From NCBI GenBank assembly GCA_965656185.1, contig CBFHJH010000015.1:1-57180 (forward strand): a stretch of 57,180 nt of DNA. The letters run 5' to 3'. Below, one piece after another: positions 35,525 through 44,143 of this stretch. Numbering within the stretch: the stretch's first letter is position 1; each line of letters starts with the position of its first letter. The stretch is from Croceimicrobium sp965656185. Its GTDB lineage: Bacteria > Bacteroidota > Bacteroidia > Flavobacteriales > Schleiferiaceae. The notes under the pieces were generated by a model. The model ran no database searches, had not been told where the DNA came from, and saw nothing but the letters and a program-made list of their open reading frames with translations. Made by a program: the position numbers and the translations under genes.

Positions 35525-35532
35525 TAGCTTTG
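35525..35532 (+). promoter_or_regulatory. Promoter -7 box of the aminotransferase gene
   Basis: TAGCTTTG matches TAnnTTTG and ends 17 nt before the ATG at 35550. No -33 TTG is seen at the right distance. Confidence 0.5.
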
Positions 35533-35549
35533 CTCCGCTAGCACCGCTT

Positions 35550-36848
35550 ATGAAAAAACTTTCCAATCGAATTGAAGCACTTTCCGAATCGGCAACCATT
35601 GCTATGAGTCGCCGCAGTAGGGAACTAAAGGAGCAAGGAGTAGACGTTATTAGTTTATCCTTGGGTGAACCCGACTTTGAGACTCCAGACTTTATTCGCA
35701 CCGCTGCCAAAGTGGCGATAAATGCTGGTTACAGCCATTATCCGCCCATTCCAGGCTATTTAGACTTGCGCGAGGCCATTGCTCAAAAATTGAAAAGAGA
35801 TAATGACCTAAACTACCAGGCCAGTCAGATCGTAGTCTCTACCGGAGCCAAGCAATCGATCGCGAATGTGGTGCTTAGTTTAATTAACCCGGGCGATGAA
35901 GTTTTATTGCCTGCCCCCTATTGGGTTTCCTATTATGAGCAGGTGAAATTAGCCGGTGGCGTACCCGTAGTGGTACCCACTTCGATCGAAAACGATTTTA
36001 AAGTATCGCAGGCAGAATTGGAGCAATACCACAGTGATAAAACCAAACTGTTGATCTTTAGCTCTCCTTGTAATCCTTCGGGTAGTGTATTTACCCGAAA
36101 TGATTTAAAAGAAATTGCCAGCTACCTCGAGAAGAATNNNNNNNNNNNNNNNNNNNNNNNNNNNNNNNNNNNNNNNNNNNNNNNNNNNNNNNNNNNNNNN
36201 NNNNNNNNNNNNNNNNNNNNNNNNNNNNNNNNNNNNNCACAGGTTTACGCGATAAGTGACGAGATCTACGAACTGATCAACTTTGAAGAAAAAAGTCACA
36301 GCTTAGCCAGTTTCGAATCTATAAGCGACCAAGTTATTACCGTGAACGGTTTTAGTAAAGGATTTGCTATGACCGGCTGGCGTTGTGGTTACATTGCTGC
36401 TCCTCAATGGATCGCCGATGCTTGTGTTAAAATGCAAGGTCAATTCACATCGGCCGCGAGCAGTATTACCCAAAGAGCCGCCCTGGCTGCGATTAAAGCC
36501 AATCCAAGTGAAGTGAATTACATGATAGATGCTTTCAGAGAGCGTCGAAGTAAAGTTGGGGAATGGCTGAAAACGGTACCAGGATTTAAGACCAATCAGC
36601 CGCAAGGCGCATTTTACTATTTCCCCGATGTTTCTGCCTTATTTGGCAGCAAATTTGGAGACCGTGAAATCGATAACGCCGATGACCTATGCTTCTATCT
36701 GCTCGATGAAGCAAAGGTTGCCTTGGTTCCTGGCGGCGCTTTTGGTAGTCCCAATTGTTTACGTTTGTCCTATGCCTCTTCTTTAAAGGACCTAGAAGAA
36801 GCAATTAAAAGAATTAAAAACGCCGTAGAAAAGCTCGAACATGCTTAA
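35550..36848 (+). CDS. Pyridoxal-phosphate aminotransferase, class I (aspartate aminotransferase-like)
   Basis: Encodes a class I/II aminotransferase (432 codons including 34 of N; about 399 if the gap is nearly empty). The N-terminus (LSNRIEALSESATIAMSRRSRELKEQG) and SLGEPDFETPDFI are typical of aspartate aminotransferases. The PLP-binding lysine is in NGFSKGFAMTGWR, with SSPCNPSG and SDEIYE also conserved. Substrate is likely aspartate or another acidic amino acid; this family also includes enzymes for other amino acids. The N run lies between LEKN and QVYAISDEIYE, where relatives have only one or two residues. It overlaps the next gene by 8 nt. Confidence 0.9.
   Translation: MKKLSNRIEALSESATIAMSRRSRELKEQGVDVISLSLGEPDFETPDFIRTAAKVAINAGYSHYPPIPGYLDLREAIAQKLKRDNDLNYQASQIVVSTGAKQSIANVVLSLINPGDEVLLPAPYWVSYYEQVKLAGGVPVVVPTSIENDFKVSQAELEQYHSDKTKLLIFSSPCNPSGSVFTRNDLKEIASYLEKNXXXXXXXXXXXXXXXXXXXXXXXXXXXXXXXXXXQVYAISDEIYELINFEEKSHSLASFESISDQVITVNGFSKGFAMTGWRCGYIAAPQWIADACVKMQGQFTSAASSITQRAALAAIKANPSEVNYMIDAFRERRSKVGEWLKTVPGFKTNQPQGAFYYFPDVSALFGSKFGDREIDNADDLCFYLLDEAKVALVPGGAFGSPNCLRLSYASSLKDLEEAIKRIKNAVEKLEHA
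36138..36237. other. Assembly gap (100 N) inside the aminotransferase gene
   Basis: A run of 100 N. The protein frame resumes with N-CA-CAG-GTT, so one base (giving xCA, perhaps Pro) would restore a normal sequence. Confidence 0.99.
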
Positions 36849-37446
36849 AGCCGATGAAATGATGGCCATCTTTAATTTGGCCATCGAAAATTACCATAAA
36901 GAGGATCACGTCGATCAAGAATTAAAAAACCCATTTCCGAAAGACACTTTGCAGGAAATGCTTTATAACAAGAACTGGATCGACACCGTACAGTGGCACT
37001 TGGAGGATATCATTCGCGACCCCGCCATTGCCCCTGATGAAGCCCTTAAAATAAAACGTCGGATCGATGCCAGTAATCAGGATCGCACCGATATGGTGGA
37101 GCAGATCGACGACGCTATTCTAGCCCTTTATGAAGGCGTAAAACTTCAGTCTTATGCCAGACTTAACACCGAGAGTCCCGCTTGGGCGATCGACCGCCTT
37201 TCGATCTTGGCATTAAAGATCTATCACATGGCTATCGAAGCCAAACGTGAGGACATCGAAGGTGAACTGAAAGCGAAAAATGAACACAAATTGGCGGTGC
37301 TCAAAATTCAAGAAAAAGACCTTTCTGAAGCGATCGATCAATTGCTGAGTGATCTTTCTACCGGGAAGCGAATCGCAAAAGTTTACCGCCAAATGAAAAT
37401 GTACAACGACCCAGAATTGAATCCGGTTCTGTATCAAAACAAATAA
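36841..37446 (+). CDS. DUF4254 family protein
   Basis: Encodes 201 residues, mostly helical, of the DUF4254 family found in Bacteroidota and some other Gram-negative groups. Recognisable parts are NWIDTVQWHLEDIIRDP, RRIDASNQDRTDMVEQID and SPAWAIDRLSILALKIYHM. It has no signal peptide and no known catalytic residues. It is followed 1 nt later by a glycosyltransferase family 9 gene, a linkage often seen for DUF4254, which hints at lipopolysaccharide or surface-glycan assembly. That role is inferred from neighbourhood only. Confidence 0.88.
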   Translation: MLKADEMMAIFNLAIENYHKEDHVDQELKNPFPKDTLQEMLYNKNWIDTVQWHLEDIIRDPAIAPDEALKIKRRIDASNQDRTDMVEQIDDAILALYEGVKLQSYARLNTESPAWAIDRLSILALKIYHMAIEAKREDIEGELKAKNEHKLAVLKIQEKDLSEAIDQLLSDLSTGKRIAKVYRQMKMYNDPELNPVLYQNK

Positions 37447-37447
37447 G

Positions 37448-38488
37448 ATGCGCGTAGTAGTACAGCGTTACTCCGCTCTAGGGGATATTATGATGCTGCT
37501 ACCTATTTTGCAGGCGGCTAAAGAACAGAACCCCGAAATGGAAATCGCTTTGGTGTCGCGCTCTTTTTTGGCCCCCCTATTTAATAAACTAGATCTAGAT
37601 TTCATTCCGGCCGAATTAAATGGGCGGCACAAAGGCTTGTTTGGCCTATATCGTTTAGCCAATGAAATACATTACGGTTGGAAACCAGACCTATTGGTAG
37701 ACGCTCATGATGTTTTACGATCTAAGGTAATCGACAAAATACTCGGTTTACGTGGCTTAGCTATCTCAAAGATTGAGAAAAATAGAGAGGAGCGTAAAGC
37801 ACTAAGCCAAAAAAAGGATAAGGTTTTCAAGGCCATCACTCCAGTTTATGAACTTTACCTAAAAGCTTTCGCTGATGCGGGCTTGAAAATCGATTTCGAC
37901 CCCAAGAAACCGCCCCTAGCCCCTTACAAGCTTAACCGCAACATGCGGAGTTGGTGGTTGGAAAACAAAGCTCCCCTTAATATTGGTATCGCCCCAACAG
38001 CCAAGCATCGCGCCAAACAATGGCCCTTAGAAAAGATGCAATATTTTATGCAGAGTGTGGGTATAAATAAGGTGAAACTCTTCCTGTTTGGTGGCAGGGA
38101 AGAAAGGGCCGAATTAGAGACATTAGGGAAGAAAAGTGGTGCAAATTTCCAAGTGGTGGCCGGAGAATTTCCCTTAGATCAAGAAATAGCCTTGATCAAA
38201 GAATTGGACTATATGGTTAGCATGGACTCCAGTAACATGCACTTGGCCAGCTGGGCAGGTACCAAAGTAATATCCATCTGGGGAGCCACGCATCCTCACG
38301 CTGGCTTTAAGGGCTATGGGCAATCCGACCTGAATTGCATTGGCATCCCTCACCGTGAATTGGGCTGTCGACCATGCAGCGTTTTTGGCAATAAAGAATG
38401 TTGGCGTGGCGATTACGCTTGTTTAGAGCAGATCAGCCATGAAAGAGTGAGAGATCATTTGAATCAATTAATTTCTGAATCTCAATAA
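37448..38488 (+). CDS. Glycosyltransferase family 9 (heptosyltransferase-like)
   Basis: Encodes 346 residues of glycosyltransferase family 9, which adds heptose or a similar sugar to the lipopolysaccharide core. The start MRVVVQRYSALGDIMMLLPIL matches the family's N-terminal RxxxLGD pattern. The nucleotide-sugar part includes NIGIAPTAKHRAKQWPLEKM and the conserved SMDSSNMHLASWAGTKVISIWGATHP. The enzyme acts at the inner face of the cytoplasmic membrane. It shares an operon with DUF4254 and the aminotransferase. The exact sugar cannot be told. Confidence 0.9.
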   Translation: MRVVVQRYSALGDIMMLLPILQAAKEQNPEMEIALVSRSFLAPLFNKLDLDFIPAELNGRHKGLFGLYRLANEIHYGWKPDLLVDAHDVLRSKVIDKILGLRGLAISKIEKNREERKALSQKKDKVFKAITPVYELYLKAFADAGLKIDFDPKKPPLAPYKLNRNMRSWWLENKAPLNIGIAPTAKHRAKQWPLEKMQYFMQSVGINKVKLFLFGGREERAELETLGKKSGANFQVVAGEFPLDQEIALIKELDYMVSMDSSNMHLASWAGTKVISIWGATHPHAGFKGYGQSDLNCIGIPHRELGCRPCSVFGNKECWRGDYACLEQISHERVRDHLNQLISESQ

Positions 38489-38535
38489 ATCGCGGCGCTT
38501 TCCGATCCAATAAAGTCTGATAGACTCTATTTATC

Positions 38536-38555
38536 TTCAAGGCAATAGCCTTGAA
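38536..38555. repeat. Perfect 8-bp inverted repeat overlapping the menG promoter
   Basis: TTCAAGGC and GCCTTGAA (38536-38543 and 38548-38555) flank AATA. The right arm contains the likely -33 TTG of the promoter. No U-tract follows, so it may be an operator, or a weak terminator of the upstream operon. Confidence 0.5.
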
Positions 38556-38580
38556 TCTCATGGATTTCGCCTTACCTTTG
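38551..38580 (+). promoter_or_regulatory. Promoter of menG/porT
   Basis: The -7 box TACCTTTG is at 38573-38580 and a -33 TTG at 38551-38553, with 19 nt between them. The box ends 18 nt before the ATG at 38599. Confidence 0.7.
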
Positions 38581-38598
38581 CCCACCAGAAAATTGAGC

Positions 38599-39324
38599 AT
38601 GGCAGAGGAAGTAAAACCTTATCAGCACGAAGGAAGTAAAAAAGAGCAAGTAGCAGAGATGTTCGACAATATCTCCCAGCGTTACGATCTGCTCAACCAC
38701 TTATTATCGCTAAGCATCGATAAAGGCTGGCGTAAAAAAGTGGTACGTATGGCGAGTGAAGGTAAACCTAAAACCATCTTAGACGTGGCTACCGGTACAG
38801 CCGATTTGGCTATTGCTCTTGAAAAATCGGCGCCGGATAAAATTACCGGTATCGATATTTCGGCCGGCATGCTAGAAGTAGGACGCGAAAAAGTGGCTAA
38901 GAAGGGCCTTTCCAAGATCATCACCTTAGAACAAGCCGATTCTGAAAATTTACCTTTTGCAGATAATACTTTCGATGCCATTACCGTCGCCTTTGGGGTT
39001 CGTAATTTTGAGAACCTAAAAAAGGGCCTTAGTGAAATGCAGCGCGTGCTTAAACCAGGCGGTCGATTGTTAGTGTTGGAGTTTTCCCAACCGCAAAAAT
39101 TTCCCTTTAAGCAGCTTTATAACTTCTACTTTAAAAACATTCTGCCTACCATCGGTAAATTGGTTAGTAAAGACAGCAGAGCATACACCTATTTGCCGGA
39201 ATCGGTGCAAGCTTTTCCCTATGGCGAGAAGTTTATGAGCATTATGGCCGAATGCGGTTACCAAAAAGGCCGTCGCATACCGGTAACTTTTGGAATTGCC
39301 ACCATTTATGAAGGATTAAAATAA
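38599..39324 (+). CDS. menG: Demethylmenaquinone methyltransferase
   Basis: Encodes a 241-residue UbiE/MenG methyltransferase that makes menaquinone from demethylmenaquinone. The frame opens 16 codons earlier, but the promoter box lies in that stretch, so the start is MAEEVKPYQHEG. Motifs are MFDNISQRYDLLNHLLSLSID, the SAM site ILDVATGTADLA and VAFGVRNFENLKKGLSEM. The C-terminus RRIPVTFGIATIYEG is typical. Menaquinone is the usual quinone in this phylum. porT follows 29 nt later, a linkage common in Bacteroidota. Confidence 0.93.
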   Translation: MAEEVKPYQHEGSKKEQVAEMFDNISQRYDLLNHLLSLSIDKGWRKKVVRMASEGKPKTILDVATGTADLAIALEKSAPDKITGIDISAGMLEVGREKVAKKGLSKIITLEQADSENLPFADNTFDAITVAFGVRNFENLKKGLSEMQRVLKPGGRLLVLEFSQPQKFPFKQLYNFYFKNILPTIGKLVSKDSRAYTYLPESVQAFPYGEKFMSIMAECGYQKGRRIPVTFGIATIYEGLK

Positions 39325-39353
39325 AGCGCGCCTAAATCCGTTCCTAAAGCGTA

Positions 39354-40061
39354 ATGCGAAAGTACTTCATCATAAGCCTATTCATCCTTGGTTGCAGTCT
39401 TAACCTCAGCGGACAATTGTCTAGGGGGATCAAGAATCAACCCCGCTACGACCGTAAGCCTTTGCACTTTGGTTTTTCGGTGGGCTTAAATTATTTCGAC
39501 TTTCGTCACCGCTACATTGCCGATTTACCAGGGCAAGTGCCTGGTTACTACAATTTAAAGAGCGTTACAGCCCCAGGCTACAGCATTGCCATTATCAGTA
39601 ATCTTAGGTTGGGCGATCACTGGGATTTGCGTTTTAACCCTGGCTTCGCCTCTACTGTGCGTCGCTTAGAGTTCGATGTGATCAATCAATTTACCCAAGA
39701 AAGAGAAACGGAAGAAAGAGAGATCGAATCATCCTTTATGGAGTTCCCGATCTACCTCAAATTTAAGTCAGAGCGCATTGGTAATTATCGCCTATACTTA
39801 TTGGCAGGACCTAAATATGCCCTAGACTTGGCAAGCGACGAGGATATTGAAGACGATAGGGTCTTTAAATTACAGCAAGACGACTTGAGTTATGATCTCG
39901 GATTTGGGGTAGACATCTATTTCGAATATTTCAAATTTTCTCCGCAAATCATTTACTCCTTCGGGGTAAGTAACTTAAAAGTAGAAGACCGCACCTTTTT
40001 GGTGGAAGGAATCAATGCATTGAATACCCGTGCTTTGCTGATCAATTTTACCTTTGAGTAA
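39354..40061 (+). CDS. porT: Type IX secretion/gliding protein PorT
   Basis: Encodes 235 residues with a signal peptide (MRKYFIISLFILGCSL). An outer-membrane beta-barrel-like sequence follows (LHFGFSVGLNYFDFRHRY, IISNLRLGDHWDLRFNPGF, FMEFPIYLKFKSERI). The closing segment is the strand ALLINFTF. Features and position behind menG match PorT, a component of the type IX secretion system that exports proteins with C-terminal sorting domains and drives gliding. No other T9SS genes are in the window, and none of the secreted proteins here shows a clear sorting domain. The next gene starts right at the stop codon. Confidence 0.85.
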   Translation: MRKYFIISLFILGCSLNLSGQLSRGIKNQPRYDRKPLHFGFSVGLNYFDFRHRYIADLPGQVPGYYNLKSVTAPGYSIAIISNLRLGDHWDLRFNPGFASTVRRLEFDVINQFTQERETEEREIESSFMEFPIYLKFKSERIGNYRLYLLAGPKYALDLASDEDIEDDRVFKLQQDDLSYDLGFGVDIYFEYFKFSPQIIYSFGVSNLKVEDRTFLVEGINALNTRALLINFTFE

Positions 40062-41618
40062 ATGAAATCATTTGAGCTTAGTATTGGTCCGGAAGTCGCT
40101 TTTCGCGAAGAGGCATTTCATAAACTCCTCGCCCATAAGCTTAAAGCAGGTCCCAAGGACAAGCTCTTCTATCGCATTGAAAGGCGTAATATCGATGCAC
40201 GTTCTCGCAAGATCAAGGTGAATTTGAAGGTTCTGGCCCAACTAAACGAGGAACTTGCTCCCCGAGACTTAACCCAATTCAACTATCAAGATGTTAGTCA
40301 GGCCGAACCGATTCACATCATTGGCTTTGGACCAGCCGGCATGTGGGCTGCTTTGCGTTGTTTGGAACTAGGGTTCAAACCGGTAGTGATCGAACGAGGT
40401 AAAGATGTGCGTAGTCGCCGACGGGACCTTAAGGCGGTAAATCGAGATAATAAAGTAAATAGCGATTCCAATTACTGCTTCGGAGAAGGAGGAGCGGGTA
40501 CTTACTCGGACGGGAAACTATATACTCGTAGCAAAAAGCGGGGCAGTGTAAAGCGAATTTTAGATTCGCTCTACGCACACGGTGCGGCCGAAGATATTTT
40601 ATACGAAGCGCATCCTCACATTGGTACCAACAAGCTTCCTAAGATCGTTGCCGCTATTCGGGAGACAATATTAAGGTACGGGGGAGAAATTCACTTCGAA
40701 GAGCGCTTGGAGGATCTTAAGATCGAAGGAAACCAAATAAAGGCCATCCAAGTTAAAGAGGGCCAGTGGCTTCCGGTAAAGGCACTCGTTCTCGCAACGG
40801 GGCACAGTGCCCGCGACATCTATTACCTACTGCATCGCAGAAAAGTACGCATTGAAGCCAAACCCTTTGCCATGGGGGTTCGAGTCGAGCATCCACAAAA
40901 GCTGATCAATAAGATCCAATACCACGGAAACGATTACGATGAGATCTTACCAGCCGCTGCCTACAAATTAGTACAACAGGTAGAAGACCGCGGGGTCTAC
41001 AGTTTCTGTATGTGCCCTGGAGGCTTTATCGTTCCCGCCGCCACGGCTCAAGAAGAATTGGTGGTAAACGGCATGAGTCCGTCTAAACGCGATAACCAAT
41101 TTGCCAATAGCGGTATCGTGGTGGCCATCGAGTTAGAAGACCTAAAAGACTTCGCCGAATATGGTCCTTTGGCCGGCCTTGAGTTCCAAAAGTATGTGGA
41201 AAAAAAGGTATGGGAATCTGGCGGTAAGACCCAACAGGCAGCTGCCCAGAGAATGATCGACTTCAGCAAAGGTCGCATCAGCCCTGAGCTCAATCCCAGT
41301 TCCTATATTCCAGGCTTGGTATCTAGGCCCATGCATGAAATCTTGCCCCAATTTATGGCGCGCAGACTGCAGCGAGCCTTTGTTGAGTTTGGGAAGAAAA
41401 TGCCCGGTTATTACACCAATCAGGCCAATATCATCGGAATTGAAAGTCGCACCAGCTCACCAGTGCGCATTCCGCGTGATCGCAACAGTTTCCAGCACCC
41501 TCAAATCACTAACCTCTTCCCCGCTGGGGAAGGCGCTGGTTTCGCCGGAGGCATCGTTTCGGCTGGCATCGATGGCGAAAACTGCGCAGAAGCAGCAGTA
41601 GCTTGTATGCAGAGGTGA
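40062..41618 (+). CDS. FAD-dependent dehydrogenase (COG2509-like)
   Basis: Encodes 518 residues. An N-terminal domain of about 80 residues, rich in basic residues, precedes the FAD-binding Rossmann motif GFGPAG at 88-93. The flavin loop CFGEGGAGTYSDGKLYTR follows, and a second dinucleotide segment is ALVLATGHSARDIYYLL. The C-terminus has LFPAGEGAGFAGGIVSAGIDG, typical of the large uncharacterised dehydrogenase family COG2509. Substrate is unknown. It begins at the nucleotide after the porT stop, so translation may be coupled, although the functions appear unrelated. Confidence 0.85.
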   Translation: MKSFELSIGPEVAFREEAFHKLLAHKLKAGPKDKLFYRIERRNIDARSRKIKVNLKVLAQLNEELAPRDLTQFNYQDVSQAEPIHIIGFGPAGMWAALRCLELGFKPVVIERGKDVRSRRRDLKAVNRDNKVNSDSNYCFGEGGAGTYSDGKLYTRSKKRGSVKRILDSLYAHGAAEDILYEAHPHIGTNKLPKIVAAIRETILRYGGEIHFEERLEDLKIEGNQIKAIQVKEGQWLPVKALVLATGHSARDIYYLLHRRKVRIEAKPFAMGVRVEHPQKLINKIQYHGNDYDEILPAAAYKLVQQVEDRGVYSFCMCPGGFIVPAATAQEELVVNGMSPSKRDNQFANSGIVVAIELEDLKDFAEYGPLAGLEFQKYVEKKVWESGGKTQQAAAQRMIDFSKGRISPELNPSSYIPGLVSRPMHEILPQFMARRLQRAFVEFGKKMPGYYTNQANIIGIESRTSSPVRIPRDRNSFQHPQITNLFPAGEGAGFAGGIVSAGIDGENCAEAAVACMQR

Positions 41619-41646
41619 TTTTATTACCTTAGGACAAATCATTTCA

Positions 41647-42807
41647 ATGGCTCGCTTTTTTAAGAAAAGAATCGAAAACAAGGGTCAAGCCCCCGGATCA
41701 CTCATTTTTATCGGTCAAAAAAAATTAGACCAAGTAAGCATGAGCTTGCTTCGTTACAATGAGCAAGAATTTGCGGCGACCGACCTTGCCGAAATTGACG
41801 AGCTTCCCTTTGCCACCACCGAACAGCAACAATGGTTCAACGTGGTTGGCTTACACGATGCCGCAATCATGGATCGCATCCAAAGGAAATTTGGCTTGCA
41901 TCCCTTGGCGATGGAAGACGTAATGAACACCGGGCAACGGGCTAAATTCGAAGAATACGACGACCATCTATTCATCACCTTGAAGATGCTCCAATTCAAT
42001 GAGGAAACCTTACAGGTACAGTCCGAACAGCTTAGTTTAATTTTCGGTAATGACTATTTGATCAGTTTTCAAGAGCAAGAAGGCGATGTATTCAATGCGG
42101 TGCGCGAGCGCATGGAACAGAGTAAGGGTCGCATTAGAACCAAAAAAGCCGATTATTTGGCTTACGCCTTATTGGACTCGGTGGTTGATGGTTACATCTA
42201 CCTAATTGAGCACCTTGGTGAAAAAATCGATGACCTAGAATTAAAGGTACTCGATAATCCGGACGACAGTATTGTTAGTCAGATAAATGCCTACAAAAAG
42301 GAACTTCATTTCGTGATGAAGGTGGTTAAGCCGGTTAAAGATTTGATCGGTCACATTTTACGTTCTACCGACCCAACCTTGGACCGCAGTACAAAGCCTT
42401 ATTTCAAAGACCTCGAAGGATTGGTTACGCACGCCTTAGAATCGGTAGACACCTACCGAAATTTATTGAGTGACTACCTCAATTTATACCACTCCACCCT
42501 GAGCACCCGCATGAATGACATCATGAAGGTACTTACCATATTTTCCGCCATCTTTATTCCGCTCTCCTTTTTTGCTGGGGTATACGGCACCAATTTTCAA
42601 TACTTCCCCGAGCTGCAATACCGTTACAGCTATTTCATCTTTTGGNNNNNNNNNNNNNNNNNNNNNNNNNNNNNNNNNNNNNNNNNNNNNNNNNNNNNNN
42701 NNNNNNNNNNNNNNNNNNNNNNNNNNNNNNNNNNNNNNNNNNNNGGTTTTATAATCGTAGTTGCGGCTATAATGTTGTGGTATTTCAGGCGAAAGCGCTG
42801 GCTTTAA
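41647..42807 (+). CDS. corA: CorA-family magnesium/cobalt transporter (GTN variant)
   Basis: Encodes a CorA-type channel (386 codons including 33 of N; about 353 if the gap is empty). The N-terminal cytoplasmic domain includes WFNVVGLHDAAIMDRIQRKFG and HPLAMEDVMNTGQRAKFEEY. The long stalk helix leads to two membrane spans. The first span ends with FFAGVYGTNF, where the near-universal GMN is GTN. The second span is split by a run of N, and the protein resumes with GFIIVVAAIMLWYFRRKRWL. It ends with the basic tail expected for CorA. The stop overlaps the convergent haem-protein gene by 3 nt. Confidence 0.88.
   Translation: MARFFKKRIENKGQAPGSLIFIGQKKLDQVSMSLLRYNEQEFAATDLAEIDELPFATTEQQQWFNVVGLHDAAIMDRIQRKFGLHPLAMEDVMNTGQRAKFEEYDDHLFITLKMLQFNEETLQVQSEQLSLIFGNDYLISFQEQEGDVFNAVRERMEQSKGRIRTKKADYLAYALLDSVVDGYIYLIEHLGEKIDDLELKVLDNPDDSIVSQINAYKKELHFVMKVVKPVKDLIGHILRSTDPTLDRSTKPYFKDLEGLVTHALESVDTYRNLLSDYLNLYHSTLSTRMNDIMKVLTIFSAIFIPLSFFAGVYGTNFQYFPELQYRYSYFIFWXXXXXXXXXXXXXXXXXXXXXXXXXXXXXXXXXGFIIVVAAIMLWYFRRKRWL
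42646..42744. other. Assembly gap (99 N) inside corA
   Basis: A run of 99 N (33 codons). Before it the protein reads YFIFW and after it GFIIVVAAIM; CorA relatives have these parts almost adjacent, so little or no sequence is missing. Confidence 0.99.
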
Positions 42808-43148
42808 GGCGCAAATCCTTCTGCCTGCCATTGTTGAAACAAGGCAATTTCTTGGGCAGTCCAGGCTGGTTTCTTTTGTTTAAAGGGCATGTAGTCCTCA
42901 TTACTGGGGTCTAATTGAACCCGTGTCAGAATTCCCCGAATATGACGCCGTACCCGATCATAATTATCGAGCATGTCTGCCCTACCTCGCTCCGGAAAAT
43001 GACAAGGCGAGCAATTTTTTTCCATTAAAGGGGCCAAATCGCGAGCGTAGGATACCGATGCATTGGTCTCCGATTTTCCTTGAAAAAGGGCGCATTGACT
43101 AATCAACAAGACCAAGGCCCCGAGGGTGATCAACTTTTTGAAATTCAT
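42804..43148 (-). CDS. Small c-type haem-binding exported protein
   Basis: Encodes 114 residues starting at MNFKKLITLGALVLL; the frame extends 36 codons upstream but that part is not signal-like. A signal segment (possible lipoprotein, Cys at residue 19 but with an unusual Gln before it) is followed by one CxxCH motif (CSPCH, residues 46-50). Conserved features are YARDLAPLMEKN before the motif and PAWTAQEIALFQQWQAEG at the C-terminus, where the Met of YMPF may be the second haem ligand. It resembles the haem-binding domain of DUF1549/PSD1-type cytochromes. Role is probably electron transfer in the periplasm. Confidence 0.8.
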   Translation of the reverse strand: MNFKKLITLGALVLLISQCALFQGKSETNASVSYARDLAPLMEKNCSPCHFPERGRADMLDNYDRVRRHIRGILTRVQLDPSNEDYMPFKQKKPAWTAQEIALFQQWQAEGFAP

Positions 43149-43264
43149 GGCTAAAATTTGGTGATGCTCTAAAGTTAAGCTTTTTGATAAACAGATAAAT
43201 CCCCTCGATGCCTCATTGCCTAAAGCTTGAATAAAAAGCGGACCTTTGCCGGCCAATCCAGATC

Positions 43265-44143
43265 ATGAAGAAGGCGATCATTTACATGCTTATTTCAGTG
43301 CTTGGCTTTGCGCTGATGAACCTTACCGTAAAATACCTCCATCGCCTACCTGCCACCGAATTGGTATTGTTCAGATCAATGGTTTCCTTGGTACTTAGCT
43401 TTTACTTTTTGAAGCGCCGAAATGTTTCTCCCTGGGGGGTCCAGAAAAAATACCTGATCGCCCGCGGAGTATTTGGAGTGGCCGCCCTTTCCATGTTCTT
43501 CTACACCCTGCAAGAATTACCCCTGGGCTCAGCCATTACCATTCAATACCTCTCTCCTATCTTCACCGCTTTATTCGGCATCTTTATATTAAAGGAAAAA
43601 GTGCGCTGGTGGCAGTGGTTCTTTTTTGCCTTTAGCTTTAGTGGAATTGCTTTGATCAAGGGTTTCGACGCCAGCATTTCGCCGTTACTTTTCTTCATGG
43701 GCTTGGGTTCTGCCATATCAGCCGGCCTAGCCTATAATTTTATTCGTAAGGTAAAGAATACCGACCACCCCTTGGTTGTGGTACTTTACTTCCCCCTCAT
43801 TGCTACCCCCGTAATGGCGGTGGTTTCCATCTTTAACTGGGTTCAACCGATCGGCTGGGAATGGCTTCTATTGCTTCTCATGGGCGTGCTTACCCAAATT
43901 GCCCAGATCAACATGACCAAAGCCTTGCAATTGGTAGAAGTTAATGAGATAACCGGTTTAAAATACCTCGGCGTAATTTTCGCCTTAGGCTTCGACTACT
44001 TCCTCTTCGATCATCAATACAGTAGTATAGTGCTCATCGGAATGTTTATGGTAGTAGGAGGAGTAATCCTCAACTTGCTTTTCAAATCTTACCTAAAGCG
44101 AAGGCAAGCGAAGCAATTGCATAAGAATACCGCCAGCAACTGA
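43265..44143 (+). CDS. EamA/DMT-family transporter
   Basis: Encodes 292 residues with about ten membrane spans and the two-fold EamA repeat (YMLISVLGFALMNLTVKYLH; LLFFMGLGSAISAGLAYNFI). Conserved patterns are FRSMVSLVLSFYFLKRR, ITIQYLSPIFTALFGIFILKE and LTQIAQINMTKALQLVEVNE. Members export amino acids, nucleotides or other metabolites; the substrate cannot be predicted. Its last 51 nt overlap the convergent methyltransferase gene. A near -7 box (GACCTTTG) precedes it. Confidence 0.88.
   Translation: MKKAIIYMLISVLGFALMNLTVKYLHRLPATELVLFRSMVSLVLSFYFLKRRNVSPWGVQKKYLIARGVFGVAALSMFFYTLQELPLGSAITIQYLSPIFTALFGIFILKEKVRWWQWFFFAFSFSGIALIKGFDASISPLLFFMGLGSAISAGLAYNFIRKVKNTDHPLVVVLYFPLIATPVMAVVSIFNWVQPIGWEWLLLLLMGVLTQIAQINMTKALQLVEVNEITGLKYLGVIFALGFDYFLFDHQYSSIVLIGMFMVVGGVILNLLFKSYLKRRQAKQLHKNTASN

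Noticed and set aside
38551..38598. An earlier menG start at 38551
   Set aside because: The predicted promoter -7 box lies inside that stretch, and MAEEVKPYQ is the usual family start.
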